From a virus: 52,756 nucleotides of DNA. The DNA lies in IMG/VR virus record IMGVR_UViG_3300018063_000016, positions 1 through 52,756 of that record; one strand, 5' to 3'. The notes under the pieces were generated by a model. That model ran no database searches, was not told the DNA's origin, and was given only the letters and a program-made list of their open reading frames with translations. The translations under genes were made by a program, and so were the position numbers. This document shows positions 8,004-16,769 of this stretch, in pieces; within the stretch, counting starts at the first letter, position 1; each line of letters starts with the position of its first letter.

Positions 8004-9556
8004 GCGACCAGATCGCCATCGACGAGCCGCCCCTGTCCGACAAGGGCATGCTGCGCCGCCTGCGCAGCGACTTCGCTTTCTATGCTCCGCGCGTATTGCG
8101 CATACGCACGAAGAAAGGCGCGATCGAGCGCTTCCGCATGAACCCCGCGCAGCGGGTCATCCACAACGCGCTCGAGGAACAGCTCAAACGCATCGGCAAG
8201 GTGCGCGCCATGATCCTGAAGGGTCGGCAGCAGGGCGCCAGCACCTATGTCGGCGGGCGCTTCTACCACCGCACTTCGGGCGAAGTCGGCAAACGCACTT
8301 TCATCCTCACGCATGAGGACAAGGCGACCGCGAACCTGTTTGAGATGGTCAAGCGGTACCACGAGCATTGCCCGAAGGTACTGCAGCCGGTCACGGGTCA
8401 GGACTCGGCTAAGGAGCTCAGCTTTCCGCAGATCGACAGCAAGTACACGGTAGCCACCGCCGGCGCCCGTGCTACGGGTCGAAGCGCGACGGCGCAGTTC
8501 TTCCACGGCTCGGAGATGGCCTTCTGGCCCGATGCGTTGAACCACTTGGCGGGCATCGGCCAGACCATCCCCGACGAGCCCGGTACCGAAGTGATCTTCG
8601 AGTCGACGGCCAACGGCATCGGCAACGCCTTCCACACCAAGTGGACCAGCGCGATCGAGGGAGACGGCGAGTACATCGCCATCTTCGTGCCCTGGTTCCT
8701 GCAACCCGAGTACAGCAAACCCGCGCCGGCGGGCTTCGTGCTCGATGCGGAGGAAGCGGAGTACGCGGCGACCTTCGACCTCAGTGCCGATCAGATGTAC
8801 TGGCGGCGCTGCAAGGTCGTCGACGACTTCGCCGGCGACGCTTCGCTGTTCGACCAGGAGTACCCGGCCACGCCGACCCTCGCGTTCATGCGCGGCGCCG
8901 ACAAGGGGCTCATCGGCGTGCTCATGGTCGTCGAGTCGCGCAAGCGCAAACCGATGTTCGACCGGGGCCCGAAGATCCTGGGCGTCGACCCGGCCGAGTA
9001 CGGCGAGGACAAAACGGCGATCGCGTTCAGACAGGGGCGCAAGGTTCACTGGGTTGAGCGGCATAGCAAGAAGGGCACGATGCAAGTGGCGGGCATCGTA
9101 GCCCGTTGGATCGATGAGGTTGAGCCCGACGCCGTGTGCGTGGACGTGACGGGCGTGGGCACGGGCGTCGCCGATCGCTTGATCGAGCTCGGCTACCCGA
9201 TGATCTACCGCGTGCACTTCGGGGAGAAGGCGTACGACGCCGACAAGTACGTGAACCGGCGCGCCGAGTGTTGGGGCGACATGAACGATTGGTTCAAGGA
9301 CAAGCCCAACCTCGTACCCGACGACAACCAACTGCAGTCCGACCTGTGCAGCGTGCAGTACCACTACGACAGCAGCCGGCGCATGGTGCTGATGTCCAAG
9401 GAAAAGATGAAGCAGCTCGGCCTGCCGTCGCCCGACTCGGGCGATGCGGTGGCGCTGACCTTCGCCGAGCGCATCGTGGTGCGCGAGAAAACCAAATCGT
9501 GGCGTGACCGCCTGTCCCGCGCCAAGGGCGTCGGCACGACCGCACAAGCAGCTTGA
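8000..9556 (+). CDS. Terminase large subunit (ATPase-nuclease)
   Basis: The packaging motor of 518 residues, starting at GTG. The ATPase domain shows a Walker A variant at about residues 74-81 (KGRQQGAS), an ATAGARATGRSAT block, and a Walker B-like FFHGSEMAFW at 167-176. The C-terminal RNase H-type nuclease has acidic residues in GVDPAEYGEDKT (Asp330), VCVDVTGVG (Asp382) and DSGDAVAL (Asp482). It translocates DNA into the prohead through the portal and cuts it. Length and motif order are normal for the family. It overlaps the small subunit gene by four bases, and portal follows after 13 bases. Confidence 0.95.
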   Translation: MSDQIAIDEPPLSDKGMLRRLRSDFAFYAPRVLRIRTKKGAIERFRMNPAQRVIHNALEEQLKRIGKVRAMILKGRQQGASTYVGGRFYHRTSGEVGKRTFILTHEDKATANLFEMVKRYHEHCPKVLQPVTGQDSAKELSFPQIDSKYTVATAGARATGRSATAQFFHGSEMAFWPDALNHLAGIGQTIPDEPGTEVIFESTANGIGNAFHTKWTSAIEGDGEYIAIFVPWFLQPEYSKPAPAGFVLDAEEAEYAATFDLSADQMYWRRCKVVDDFAGDASLFDQEYPATPTLAFMRGADKGLIGVLMVVESRKRKPMFDRGPKILGVDPAEYGEDKTAIAFRQGRKVHWVERHSKKGTMQVAGIVARWIDEVEPDAVCVDVTGVGTGVADRLIELGYPMIYRVHFGEKAYDADKYVNRRAECWGDMNDWFKDKPNLVPDDNQLQSDLCSVQYHYDSSRRMVLMSKEKMKQLGLPSPDSGDAVALTFAERIVVREKTKSWRDRLSRAKGVGTTAQAA

Positions 9557-9569
9557 GAGGGAGAACACC

Positions 9570-11666
9570 ATGTCAGACCTAGTCGCAGAAGAAAACTGGC
9601 AGCGCTTCAACTACGCGCTGACCCGGGGGCATCGCAACTACACCGAGCAGGCGCAGCTATGCGAACGCATGTACCTGGGCGGGGGCCGGCAGTGGAGCCC
9701 CGAGGACAAGGCCGTGCTCGACGAGCAGAAGCGCCCGGCGTACGAGTTCAACGAGATCCTGCCGAGCATCAACAGCGCCATCGGTCACCAGCTGCACAAC
9801 CGCATGGACATCACCTTCAAGCCGCGCGGGGGCGACGCCGACCAGGCGCGCGCGGACACGTTCGCCAAGGTGACGATGCAGATCGCCGACAACACGCACC
9901 TGCACTGGAAGGAGACGGAGGTTTTCGGCGACGGGCTCATCCAGCAGCGCGGCTACTTCGACGTGCGCATGGAGTTCGACTCCAACATGCAGGGCAACCT
10001 CCAAGTAACGGTGCCCGACCCGCTCGACATCATCCCCGACCCCGACGCCAAGACGTACGAGCCCGAAGGGTGGGCCGATGTGCTGTGGACGCGCTGGCTC
10101 ACGTACGACGAGGTTGAGGGCAACTACGGCAAGAAGGCGCGCCAGGCCGTCGAGCAGCGCTACAGCAGCAACGAGGATGCGGACTGGGGCGACTCGGGCG
10201 ACGACTCGGGTGCTGCGCGCAACAAGTTCGGGGATGCCGCGTTCGCCTCGGGCGGGTTCGATGCGTTGTACCGCCAGGGCAACGTGCAGCGCGTGCGCAT
10301 CATCGACCGGCAGAAATGGGTGCGCTCGATGACGCAGTGCCTGTTCTACCCGCGCACGGGCGACCTGAAGGTTGCCGAGAACCTGTCGACGCCGGTGCTG
10401 ATGCGCGAGCTCGAGCAGGGCGCGATCCGCACGAAGGCGATGCAAAAGCGCGTGCGCTGGACCGCCTCGACGATGGACATCGCGCTGCACAACGAGTGGA
10501 GCGAGTACAACGGCTTCACGATCATTCCGTACTTCGCGCTGTTCCGCCGCGGCCAGACGATCGGACTCGTCGACAACGCGATCGGCCCGCAGCAGGCCAA
10601 CAACAAGGCGCTGAGCCAGTTCGTGCACATCGTCAACTCCGCGGCCAACAGCGGATGGATCGTCGAGGAGAACAGCCTCGTCAACATGGACAGCGCCGAG
10701 CTCGAGCACAAAGGCGCCATGACCGGGCTCGTGCTGGAGTTCAAGAAGGGCAGCGCGGCCCCGCAGAAGATCCAGCCCAACCAAGTACCGCAGGGCGTGG
10801 ACCGACTCATCGAGCTGACGCGCAACGCGCTCAAGAACGTCACCGTGCCCGATCCGATGCGCGGCATGGACGGCGCCGACACGTCGGGCGTCGCACGCCA
10901 GCACGCGCAGTTCGCCTCGCAGCAGCAGATCGGCTTGCCGCTCGACAACCTCGCGCGCACGCGCCACCTGCTGGCGGAGAAGTTCCGCGACCTGATCCAG
11001 CAGTTCTACACCGACGAGCGCGTGATCCGCATCACCGAGACGGACTTCGCCACCGGCGAGCCGATCGACGCGTCGGTCACGATCAACCAGATGGACCCCA
11101 TGACTGGGGAGTACGCCAACGACCTGACCGTGGGCGACTACGACGCCGTCGTCACCGAGCAGCCGGCCGCCGTCACCTTCGAGAACTCGCAGTTCCAGCA
11201 GGCCCTTGCGATGCGCAAGGAGGGCGTCGCGATCCCCGACTCGACCGTGGTGCAGCACAGCTCGCTCACGCGCAAGAAGGACGTGCTCGAGGAGATGGCC
11301 CGCAACGCCGCCAACAGCGGCGACCCGCTGGCCGCCGCCAAGGCCGAGCTCATCAAGGCGCAGACCGTCAAGACGCAGAACGAGTCGGTCAACGTCAGCG
11401 TCGAAGGCATGTTCAGCGCCACGCAGGCCGCCAATCAGATCGCCGCGGTGCCGCAAGTCGCACCGCTGGCCGATCAACTGCTCAAGTCGGCCGGGTTCAT
11501 CGACATGGACGGGCCGCCGATCGTGCCGACCGTGCCCGAGGGCGTCATGCCGGGCGCGATTGACGTACAGGAAAACACGTCACCGCTGTTCCCCGCGCGT
11601 ACACAAAATCCTGGTGAAGGTTTGATGCATGGCATCGAAACGATTGACCAAGGAGTGCCTCAATGA
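9570..11666 (+). CDS. Portal protein, P22 type
   Basis: A 698-residue dodecameric portal ring subunit through which DNA enters and leaves the head. The ATG follows a GAGAGGGAG ribosome-binding site. Recognisable features include an N-terminal QLCERMYLGGGRQW block, the wing/stem region DPLDIIPDPDAKTYEPEGWADVLW divided over several segments, a long helical region around VDRLIELTRNALKNV, and a helical C-terminus (DPLAAAKAELIKAQ) that could form a barrel. Size and order match P22-like portals, which suits a short-tailed phage. Its TGA overlaps the ATG of an HNH endonuclease gene. Confidence 0.9.
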   Translation: MSDLVAEENWQRFNYALTRGHRNYTEQAQLCERMYLGGGRQWSPEDKAVLDEQKRPAYEFNEILPSINSAIGHQLHNRMDITFKPRGGDADQARADTFAKVTMQIADNTHLHWKETEVFGDGLIQQRGYFDVRMEFDSNMQGNLQVTVPDPLDIIPDPDAKTYEPEGWADVLWTRWLTYDEVEGNYGKKARQAVEQRYSSNEDADWGDSGDDSGAARNKFGDAAFASGGFDALYRQGNVQRVRIIDRQKWVRSMTQCLFYPRTGDLKVAENLSTPVLMRELEQGAIRTKAMQKRVRWTASTMDIALHNEWSEYNGFTIIPYFALFRRGQTIGLVDNAIGPQQANNKALSQFVHIVNSAANSGWIVEENSLVNMDSAELEHKGAMTGLVLEFKKGSAAPQKIQPNQVPQGVDRLIELTRNALKNVTVPDPMRGMDGADTSGVARQHAQFASQQQIGLPLDNLARTRHLLAEKFRDLIQQFYTDERVIRITETDFATGEPIDASVTINQMDPMTGEYANDLTVGDYDAVVTEQPAAVTFENSQFQQALAMRKEGVAIPDSTVVQHSSLTRKKDVLEEMARNAANSGDPLAAAKAELIKAQTVKTQNESVNVSVEGMFSATQAANQIAAVPQVAPLADQLLKSAGFIDMDGPPIVPTVPEGVMPGAIDVQENTSPLFPARTQNPGEGLMHGIETIDQGVPQ

Positions 11667-12289
11667 ACGAGAAGTTCGGTCGGTACACGGTACTGGCGGA
11701 AGCCGGTTCTAAGAACGACATGCGTCAAGTACTGTGTCGATGCGAATGCGGTACCGAGCGGGTCGTCTACATGAAGAACCTTCGCTCGGGAAATTCGCAG
11801 TCGTGCGGGTGCCTGGCGTCGGAGACAACCGCCCGCCGCAACTTCAAGCACGGGCACGCCAAGACGCCAACTTGGCAGATATGGGTCGGCATGCTGCAGC
11901 GGTGCAGCGAAACGGCGACCGGCGACAACAAGGCGGCGTACTTCGATCGCGGCATTCGCGTGTGCGAGCGTTGGCAGGAGTTCGCCAACTTCCTCGCCGA
12001 CATGGGGGAGCGCCCCACAGGCATGTCGCTTGATCGTCACCCCAACGGCGAGGGCAACTACGAGCCGGGCAACTGCCGTTGGGCGACGCCTACGCAGCAG
12101 TCTCGCAATACGAGCCGAAACAAGCTGCTGACCTTCGCCGGGGAAACGCTCACGTGTGCCGAGTGGGCACAGCGCAAGGGGTGGTCGCCGGACGTCATCA
12201 AAAACAGGTTGCGCTATGGCTGGCCCGTTGAGCGAATCCTCACGACCGAGCCGCATCCAAACGACCCGGGCCTGGGAGTGACTGCGTGA
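11663..12289 (+). CDS. Free-standing HNH homing-type endonuclease
   Basis: A 208-residue mobile endonuclease inserted directly behind portal. Residues 24-50 carry a zinc-ribbon pattern (CRCECG, SCGC). The nuclease core spans about 75-150, with WVGMLQRC, GIRVCERW, SLDRHPNGEGNY, EPGNCRWAT and QQSRNTSRN; His126 and the two Asn in NGEGNY and PGNCRW fit an HNH fold. The C-terminus (LLTFAGETLTCAEWAQRKGW, NRLRYGW) resembles a NUMOD-like helix-turn-helix for target recognition. It shares this layout with the HNH gene nested in the giant gene. The ATGA and GTGA junctions show a clean insertion that kept translational coupling. Confidence 0.9.
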   Translation: MNEKFGRYTVLAEAGSKNDMRQVLCRCECGTERVVYMKNLRSGNSQSCGCLASETTARRNFKHGHAKTPTWQIWVGMLQRCSETATGDNKAAYFDRGIRVCERWQEFANFLADMGERPTGMSLDRHPNGEGNYEPGNCRWATPTQQSRNTSRNKLLTFAGETLTCAEWAQRKGWSPDVIKNRLRYGWPVERILTTEPHPNDPGLGVTA

Positions 12290-12654
12290 GCGTGGACGAG
12301 TACGTGGACGGCTGGCTGGACAACGCCATGGAACGCAACACCGCCGAGCTACTGCGCCGCCGACCGAAAGGACAACCACCCGTGATCGAGTACTTCGCAC
12401 AAATGCACCCGCAAGCCTTCGATCGCGCGAACCGCGAGCTCGCGCAGGCTGCTCCGAAGTGGATACGGCGCTTCGCCGGCGAGACGATGGCGTCGCACCT
12501 GATCGGCGTGCACACGCGCATCAAGCAGGCCGGGCTGAAACCCGTTGCGTTCCGGCTCACGCGCGAGCAGTGGGACCAACTACTCGCCGAGGTAGGCGCC
12601 GCGGCCACGTGGCACCACCGATTCGACGGCCTGCCGATCGAGTTCAAAGACTGA
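12286..12654 (+). CDS. Hypothetical head-region protein (122 aa)
   Basis: A 122-residue protein read from a GTG that overlaps the HNH stop. A second GTG two codons downstream is an alternative start. The sequence is mainly helical, with DEYVDGWLDNAMERNTAEL, MHPQAFDRANRELAQAAPKW and LTREQWDQLLAEVGAAATWH. There is no membrane segment or metal motif. If the HNH gene is a recent insertion, this gene originally followed portal directly, so a head-assembly accessory role is plausible. The family is not recognised. Confidence 0.65.
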   Translation: MSVDEYVDGWLDNAMERNTAELLRRRPKGQPPVIEYFAQMHPQAFDRANRELAQAAPKWIRRFAGETMASHLIGVHTRIKQAGLKPVAFRLTREQWDQLLAEVGAAATWHHRFDGLPIEFKD

Positions 12655-12680
12655 CAACCAACCAACTGAGGGAGACCACC

Positions 12681-12977
12681 ATGGCACGAGCAAACCCACC
12701 CGGCTTTTTCCACCACATCGCGGGCGCCGCGACCACCCTCGTGAAGGGCGGTGCCGGCGTGCTCGAGCGCGTCGTGAACAACAAGAAGGTACTGAGCGGC
12801 GTGATCACCGTGTACGACGGCGTCGACGCGACCGGCGCGGTGATCGCGATCATCACCAACCCCGCCACGCTGCTCGACAACGCGCAGACGCTCGAGTACG
12901 GGGTGAAGTTCACGACCGGCCTGTGCGTGGTGACCAGCGCGGCCGACGACCTCACCGTCGTGCATTCCAACGGTTGA
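12681..12977 (+). CDS. Small capsid-region protein (98 aa), possible decoration or fibre
   Basis: A 98-residue, mostly beta protein with a GAGGGAG ribosome-binding site. The sequence runs GFFHHIAGAATTLVKGGAGVL, then VLSGVITVYDGVDATGAVIAI, then LEYGVKFTTGLCVVTSA. This pattern is like short conserved proteins found in the head clusters of many tailed phages, sometimes proposed as capsid decorations. It is annotated from composition and location between portal and scaffold, so the role is an inference. Confidence 0.65.
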   Translation: MARANPPGFFHHIAGAATTLVKGGAGVLERVVNNKKVLSGVITVYDGVDATGAVIAIITNPATLLDNAQTLEYGVKFTTGLCVVTSAADDLTVVHSNG

Positions 12978-12991
12978 ACCGGGGATGCACC

Positions 12992-13549
12992 ATGACCGTC
13001 GTTGCCTACTGTGGTCGGACGATCGCCATCGACCGCCAGGCCACCCTTTGCGAAACGCGCAGCCGCACGAAGAAGTGGCGCCGCATGAAAAACGGCACGC
13101 TGGTGCTGCTGTCGGGAACCATCGTGCGCGCGCTCGCCATCGCACACTGGCTGGAGACCGGCGCGCGCGCCAGCCGCTGGCCGTATCAGGAGCACGAGGA
13201 GGCGGAGGAGAACTTCGCGCGCGTGCTCGTGCTCAAGCCAGGCGAGCCGCTGCTGCAGTACGAGAACGACCCGCACGCGATGGCCGTTGAGGACCCCTTC
13301 TATGCGTGGGGCAGCGGCGGCGACATCGCCATCGGTGCGCTCGCGATGGGAGCGAGTGCGACGCAGGCCGTGGAAGTCGCGAGCCAGTTCAACGTCAACT
13401 GCGGCCACGGCGTGGACGCGTTCGACATCAAAGACGGCAGCCAACTGCCCACACGAGGAGGGAAGACCCATGAAGTACACCGGATCACTGCTGCTGAGCG
13501 CAGCGCTGCTGTTCGCCGGCCTGATCGTGCTCGGTATGCCGAGTACTGA
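12992..13549 (+). CDS. HslV/proteasome-like Ntn hydrolase
   Basis: A 185-residue protein matching the HslV/20S beta fold. Removal of Met1 would expose Thr2 as the catalytic N-terminal nucleophile. Asp14 (AIDRQAT) and the lysine pair at 27-28 (TKKWRRM) match the family's catalytic Asp and Lys, and GSGGD at 107-111 is a signature block, followed by LAMGASATQAVEVA. No ATPase partner (HslU/ClpX-like) is seen nearby. It lies between portal and scaffold, where other phages keep the prohead protease, so head maturation is a reasonable hypothesis. The last 30 residues overlap the next gene and may be a non-conserved tail. Confidence 0.8.
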   Translation: MTVVAYCGRTIAIDRQATLCETRSRTKKWRRMKNGTLVLLSGTIVRALAIAHWLETGARASRWPYQEHEEAEENFARVLVLKPGEPLLQYENDPHAMAVEDPFYAWGSGGDIAIGALAMGASATQAVEVASQFNVNCGHGVDAFDIKDGSQLPTRGGKTHEVHRITAAERSAAVRRPDRARYAEY

Positions 13550-13598
13550 GCGCACGCGCCAGAACGTCGAAGCCATCTTCGCGGCGCTCGCGCCATGA
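13470..13598 (+). CDS. Single-pass membrane microprotein (42 aa)
   Basis: A 42-residue protein with a strong GAGGAGGGA ribosome-binding site and one hydrophobic segment (SLLLSAALLFAGLIVLGM, residues 5-22). A short polar C-terminus follows (STERTRQNVEAIFAAL). It overlaps the end of the Ntn hydrolase gene by 80 bases in another frame and couples to the next gene through ATGA. The helix could be a membrane anchor or an uncleaved signal. Role unknown; the paired downstream gene also encodes a membrane-plus-helix protein. Confidence 0.7.
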   Translation: MKYTGSLLLSAALLFAGLIVLGMPSTERTRQNVEAIFAALAP

Positions 13599-13807
13599 GC
13601 GACCTCGTCAAAGCCGTGGCCGGCGTGCTGGCCGGCGGGATCGTGGGCTGGAGCGCCAACGCGCTGACCCTCGTGGGCCGCGTCGACGCGATCGAGAAGT
13701 CGCAGGCGCGCGTGGAAGCACGCGTCGAGCTGCTCATCCAGCGCATCGAGCAGCAACCCCGCCTCGACTTCGGCAACCCACCCAAGCCCATCCAACCACG
13801 TAGTTGA
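13595..13807 (+). CDS. Small membrane/coiled-coil protein (70 aa)
   Basis: A 70-residue protein with a glycine-rich hydrophobic segment (AVAGVLAGGIVGWSANALTLVG, read in two blocks at residues 7-28). A charged amphipathic helix (VDAIEKSQARVEARVELLIQ) and a proline-rich tail follow. This membrane-helix-plus-coiled-coil layout recalls XhlA-like and other small phage membrane accessory proteins, but the similarity is only architectural. It is ATGA-coupled to the preceding membrane microprotein, suggesting the two act together. It is far from the lysis genes. Confidence 0.65.
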   Translation: MSDLVKAVAGVLAGGIVGWSANALTLVGRVDAIEKSQARVEARVELLIQRIEQQPRLDFGNPPKPIQPRS

Positions 13808-13870
13808 AAGCAGCCGCGCGGGCTGTCTCCCGCGCACCCCAAACCAACGACCCCAACGGGAGGAAACCCC

Positions 13871-14857
13871 ATGTCAGCAGCAGCAGCAGACCTCGAGCTC
13901 GACGACCACGTCGACACCCTCAACCTTGACGACGACGCCGGCGACGGCAACGAAGCGGAGGACCGCGGCGACGTGGTCGACCCCGATGCGGTAGCGGAAG
14001 CGGCGGCGGCAACGGCAGCCGCAGCAGCCCCGGCGGCCGCGGCACCAGCAACACCGGCGAAGGGCGCCGCCGCAGCGACCCCGGAACCCGCAGCAGGCGA
14101 GGAAGCCGATGCGGAAGGCGAGGCCGGCGGCAAGCGCGGGCAGATGATCCCACTGTCGCGCTTCAACGAGGTACTGGCCGAGCGCAATTCCCTGCGCCAG
14201 GCCGTCAGCTTGGCCGCCGGCGCGCCCGCGCAGGCCCCCGCTGTCGCTGCACCGCCGGCAGCCCCCGAGTTCGACCTCGACGCCAAGGAAGCCGCGTACA
14301 CGAAGGCGCTGGTGGACGGCGACGACGAGGCCGCGCTGAAGGTGCGCAAGGAAATCAACACGCACATCCGGCAGGAGTCGGTACGCGAAGCGGCCGACCT
14401 GATCCGCGCCGAGAACGCGACCAACGCGTTCAAAGCGGTGGGCCAGGAGATGCGCGAAACCTACCCCGACCTCGACGAAAAGAGCACAACCGCCAATTCC
14501 GACGCAATCGAGTACGTGGTTTGGAAGCGTGACCAATTGATCCAACAGGGCAAGCCACTGCACACTGCCTTGCGTGAAGCTGCCGCAGCGGCAGCGAAGA
14601 CGTTCAACCTGTCCGATACGAGGCAGGCAGCAGCGCCGGCAGCATCCCCAACGCCGGCCGCAGCACCGGGAGTGGACCCGCGCAAGGCAACGCAGCTCGC
14701 ACGCAACGCGCGCGCCGCTGCAGCTCAGCCGGCCGCTCCGACAGGGGTGGGTGACCGCTCGGCGGTACCGGCCCGTGTGGGTGATGTGAAGGACATGACG
14801 GACGACGAGTATTCGCGGTTGCCGCTTGCGGAGAAGAAGAAGCTGCGCGGCGACTGA
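13871..14857 (+). CDS. Scaffolding protein
   Basis: A 328-residue protein placed directly before the capsid gene and carrying scaffold hallmarks. The N-terminus is strongly acidic (residues 8-45), an Ala/Pro-rich low-complexity linker follows, and then come long helices (SRFNEVLAERNSLRQAV; AALKVRKEINTHIRQESVRE; ALREAAAAAAKTF). The C-terminus is short and charged (LPLAEKKKLRGD), as in scaffolds that contact the coat through a basic tail. It would guide assembly of coat subunits around the portal and then leave the prohead. Identification rests on position and composition. Confidence 0.8.
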   Translation: MSAAAADLELDDHVDTLNLDDDAGDGNEAEDRGDVVDPDAVAEAAAATAAAAAPAAAAPATPAKGAAAATPEPAAGEEADAEGEAGGKRGQMIPLSRFNEVLAERNSLRQAVSLAAGAPAQAPAVAAPPAAPEFDLDAKEAAYTKALVDGDDEAALKVRKEINTHIRQESVREAADLIRAENATNAFKAVGQEMRETYPDLDEKSTTANSDAIEYVVWKRDQLIQQGKPLHTALREAAAAAAKTFNLSDTRQAAAPAASPTPAAAPGVDPRKATQLARNARAAAAQPAAPTGVGDRSAVPARVGDVKDMTDDEYSRLPLAEKKKLRGD

Positions 14858-15121
14858 ACGAAGAACAAGCAGGGAGGAGCGCGTCGGGGGTACCTGAGTA
14901 GGTTGGTTGGCAAAGCTCGCCACGAAGGCGACTGACGCGTTGGAGGAGGTTCCCGGGTGCCTTTCACCCGGGGGACTCGCCCCCCACAAAGGGGCGTATC
15001 CGCCGAGCTTGAGGCGTTAAACAAGCGGGTCACGTGCACCCCCTTCCCGGAACGCATGACTTTCGCGCTGTGAGCGGCGTACGGCTCGCGCAAAGCCATA
15101 TCCACGTTCACAGGGAAACCC
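14858..15121 (+). promoter_or_regulatory. Structured 264-base gap before capsid gene
   Basis: This is an unusually long gap for this compact genome. It contains an 8-bp perfect hairpin (CCCGGGTG at 14952-14959 with CACCCGGG at 14965-14972), then CGCCCC at 14978-14983 pairing with GGGGCG at 14991-14996. The hairpins lack T-runs. No ORF with good codon use is seen. It may be a 5' leader, processing site or promoter region that sets the high capsid expression level. No clear -35/-10 pair was found by eye. Confidence 0.45.
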
Positions 15122-16225
15122 ATGTCATTGACCAACTTCGCTGCGCTCACGTCGCAGCAAAAACTCGTGTGGAGCCGCGACGTCTGGAGCGCCGCCCGCG
15201 ACATGATGTTCATCAAGAAGTTCACTGGTACCGACGAGAACAACGTCATCCAGCGAATCACCGAGCTCACGAAGACCGAAAAGGGCGAGCAGTGCATCAT
15301 GCACTTGGTTGCCGACCTCGTTGAAGACGGCGTCATCGGAGACAACGAGCGCGAAGGCAACGAGGAGGCGATGCAGTCGTACGCGCAGGTCATCAACATC
15401 GACCTGATCACGCACAGCGTACGCAACAAGGGCAAGCTCGCCGAGCAGAAGACGGTCATCAAGTTCCGCGAGATGGGCCGCGACCGCCTGGCCTACTGGC
15501 TCGCCAACCGCGTCGATCAGCTCGCGTTCCTGATGATGTCGGGACTCGCGTTCAGCTACAAGAACAACGGCGCCACGCGCACCGGCTCGCCGTTCCCGAA
15601 CCTGTCGTTCGCCGCCGATGTCGTCGCCCCCTCGAGCGCCCGCTCGCTGATGTGGGACGGCACCGCCCTGGCCACCAGCGCCACGGGTTCCGTCACGAGC
15701 GCCTTCGTGCCCTCGTACAAGATGATCGTCGACCTCGTCGCGTACGCCAAGGAGCACTACGTCAAGCCGCTCATGAGCGGTGGCAAGGAGTACTACTGCC
15801 TGTTCGTGCAGCCCGGTACCCTGGCCGCGCTCAAGAAGGACGCTGACTACCAGCGCGCCGTCGTGGGCGTTGCGACGAAGTCGGGCACCGACTCGCCGTG
15901 GTTCACCGGCGCCACCGTCACCATCGACGGCGTCGCGATCCACGAGCACCGCCTCGTGTTCCACACCAAGGGTGCCGCATCGGGTGCCAAGTGGGGCGCG
16001 GGCTCGGCGATCAACGGCACGCGTTCGCTGCTGTGCGGCGCGCAGGCGCTCGGACTCGCAGACCTGGGCGCTCCCGAATGGAATGAAAAGGAGTTCCAGT
16101 ACGGGAGCCAGCAGGGCATCAACATCGACAAGATGTTCGGCCTGCTGAAGTCGAAGTTCTATTCGATCTACGACGGCAGCTCGCAAGACTTCGGGATCGT
16201 CACCTGCGACCACTACCTGCAGTAA
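15122..16225 (+). CDS. Major capsid protein, N4 gp56-like family
   Basis: A 367-residue coat protein. It begins MSLTNFAALTSQQKLVWSRD and continues with KKFTGTDENNVIQRITEL, then the E-loop-like stretch KGEQCIMHLVADLVEDGVIG. Further blocks are IDLITHSVRNKGKLAEQKTV and DRLAYWLANRVDQLAFLM. This order fits the phage coat family that includes N4 gp56-like proteins (DUF4043 type, HK97 fold). It follows the scaffold gene and is followed by a strong intrinsic terminator, consistent with high separate expression. An AGGGAAA ribosome-binding site precedes the ATG. No cleavage site was recognised. Confidence 0.88.
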   Translation: MSLTNFAALTSQQKLVWSRDVWSAARDMMFIKKFTGTDENNVIQRITELTKTEKGEQCIMHLVADLVEDGVIGDNEREGNEEAMQSYAQVINIDLITHSVRNKGKLAEQKTVIKFREMGRDRLAYWLANRVDQLAFLMMSGLAFSYKNNGATRTGSPFPNLSFAADVVAPSSARSLMWDGTALATSATGSVTSAFVPSYKMIVDLVAYAKEHYVKPLMSGGKEYYCLFVQPGTLAALKKDADYQRAVVGVATKSGTDSPWFTGATVTIDGVAIHEHRLVFHTKGAASGAKWGAGSAINGTRSLLCGAQALGLADLGAPEWNEKEFQYGSQQGINIDKMFGLLKSKFYSIYDGSSQDFGIVTCDHYLQ

Positions 16226-16235
16226 TGCAGGCCAT

Positions 16236-16272
16236 GGGCTGCACCCCACGCCAAGGGGTGCGGCCCTTTTTT
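16236..16272 (+). terminator. Rho-independent terminator after capsid gene
   Basis: A 12-bp stem (GGGCTGCACCCC with GGGGTGCGGCCC, one G-T pair) and a seven-base loop run straight into six T residues. This is the strongest intrinsic terminator in the window, ten bases after the capsid stop. Confidence 0.9.
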
Positions 16273-16289
16273 GTGCCCGAAAAGGGCAC
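16273..16289 (+). other. Second hairpin GTGCCC/GGGCAC
   Basis: A six-bp perfect stem with a GAAAA loop begins immediately after the terminator T-run and lies about 30 bases before the next ATG. It may stabilise the 5' end of transcripts that read through the terminator. Confidence 0.4.
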
Positions 16290-16320
16290 GCCCTCGTGTT
16301 GCTGAAAAGGGAGACACAAC

Positions 16321-16725
16321 ATGGCAATTGCAAAAGACTCGGGCCGGCAGGAAGTCATCCACGCCGACATCCCGTTCACGTTCGCAACGCTCGGCGCCAC
16401 CGCCGTCGCGATCGAGGCGATCGATCTTCCGGTCGGCGCTGAAATCATCGGCGGTGACCTGATCGTCGACACCGCGTTCGACACCGGCACGACTGCGACG
16501 TTCAAGTTCGGCGACGCGCTCGATGACGACCGCTACACCGCGTCAGCGATCGACCTGAAGACGGCTGCGCGCACTGCGCTGACCGTCACCGGGTACCGGG
16601 CGCTGGCCACCAGCAACAAGCTGAAGATCCTGCCGACCTATGTCGGTACGGCCGCAACGGCCGGTGCTGGACGCGTGCGCATTCAGTACATCGTCGACGG
16701 TCGCGCTGCCTTCTCGCAAGGCTGA
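16321..16725 (+). CDS. Capsid decoration-like protein (134 aa)
   Basis: A 134-residue beta-rich protein lying between two terminators right after the capsid gene. Its blocks include DIPFTFATLGATAVAIEAID, LPVGAEIIGGDLIVDTAF, GTTATFKFGDALDDDRY and RVRIQYIVDGRAAF. Phages commonly place a decoration or cementing protein here, and the short all-beta composition fits, so that is the favoured role. The ATG has a GGGAG ribosome-binding site. The flanking terminators suggest its level is set by read-through from capsid transcription. Confidence 0.7.
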   Translation: MAIAKDSGRQEVIHADIPFTFATLGATAVAIEAIDLPVGAEIIGGDLIVDTAFDTGTTATFKFGDALDDDRYTASAIDLKTAARTALTVTGYRALATSNKLKILPTYVGTAATAGAGRVRIQYIVDGRAAFSQG

Positions 16726-16769
16726 TCCGCGCGCTAACAAGCTGCAAACAAGCAACTGATTGGGGTTTT

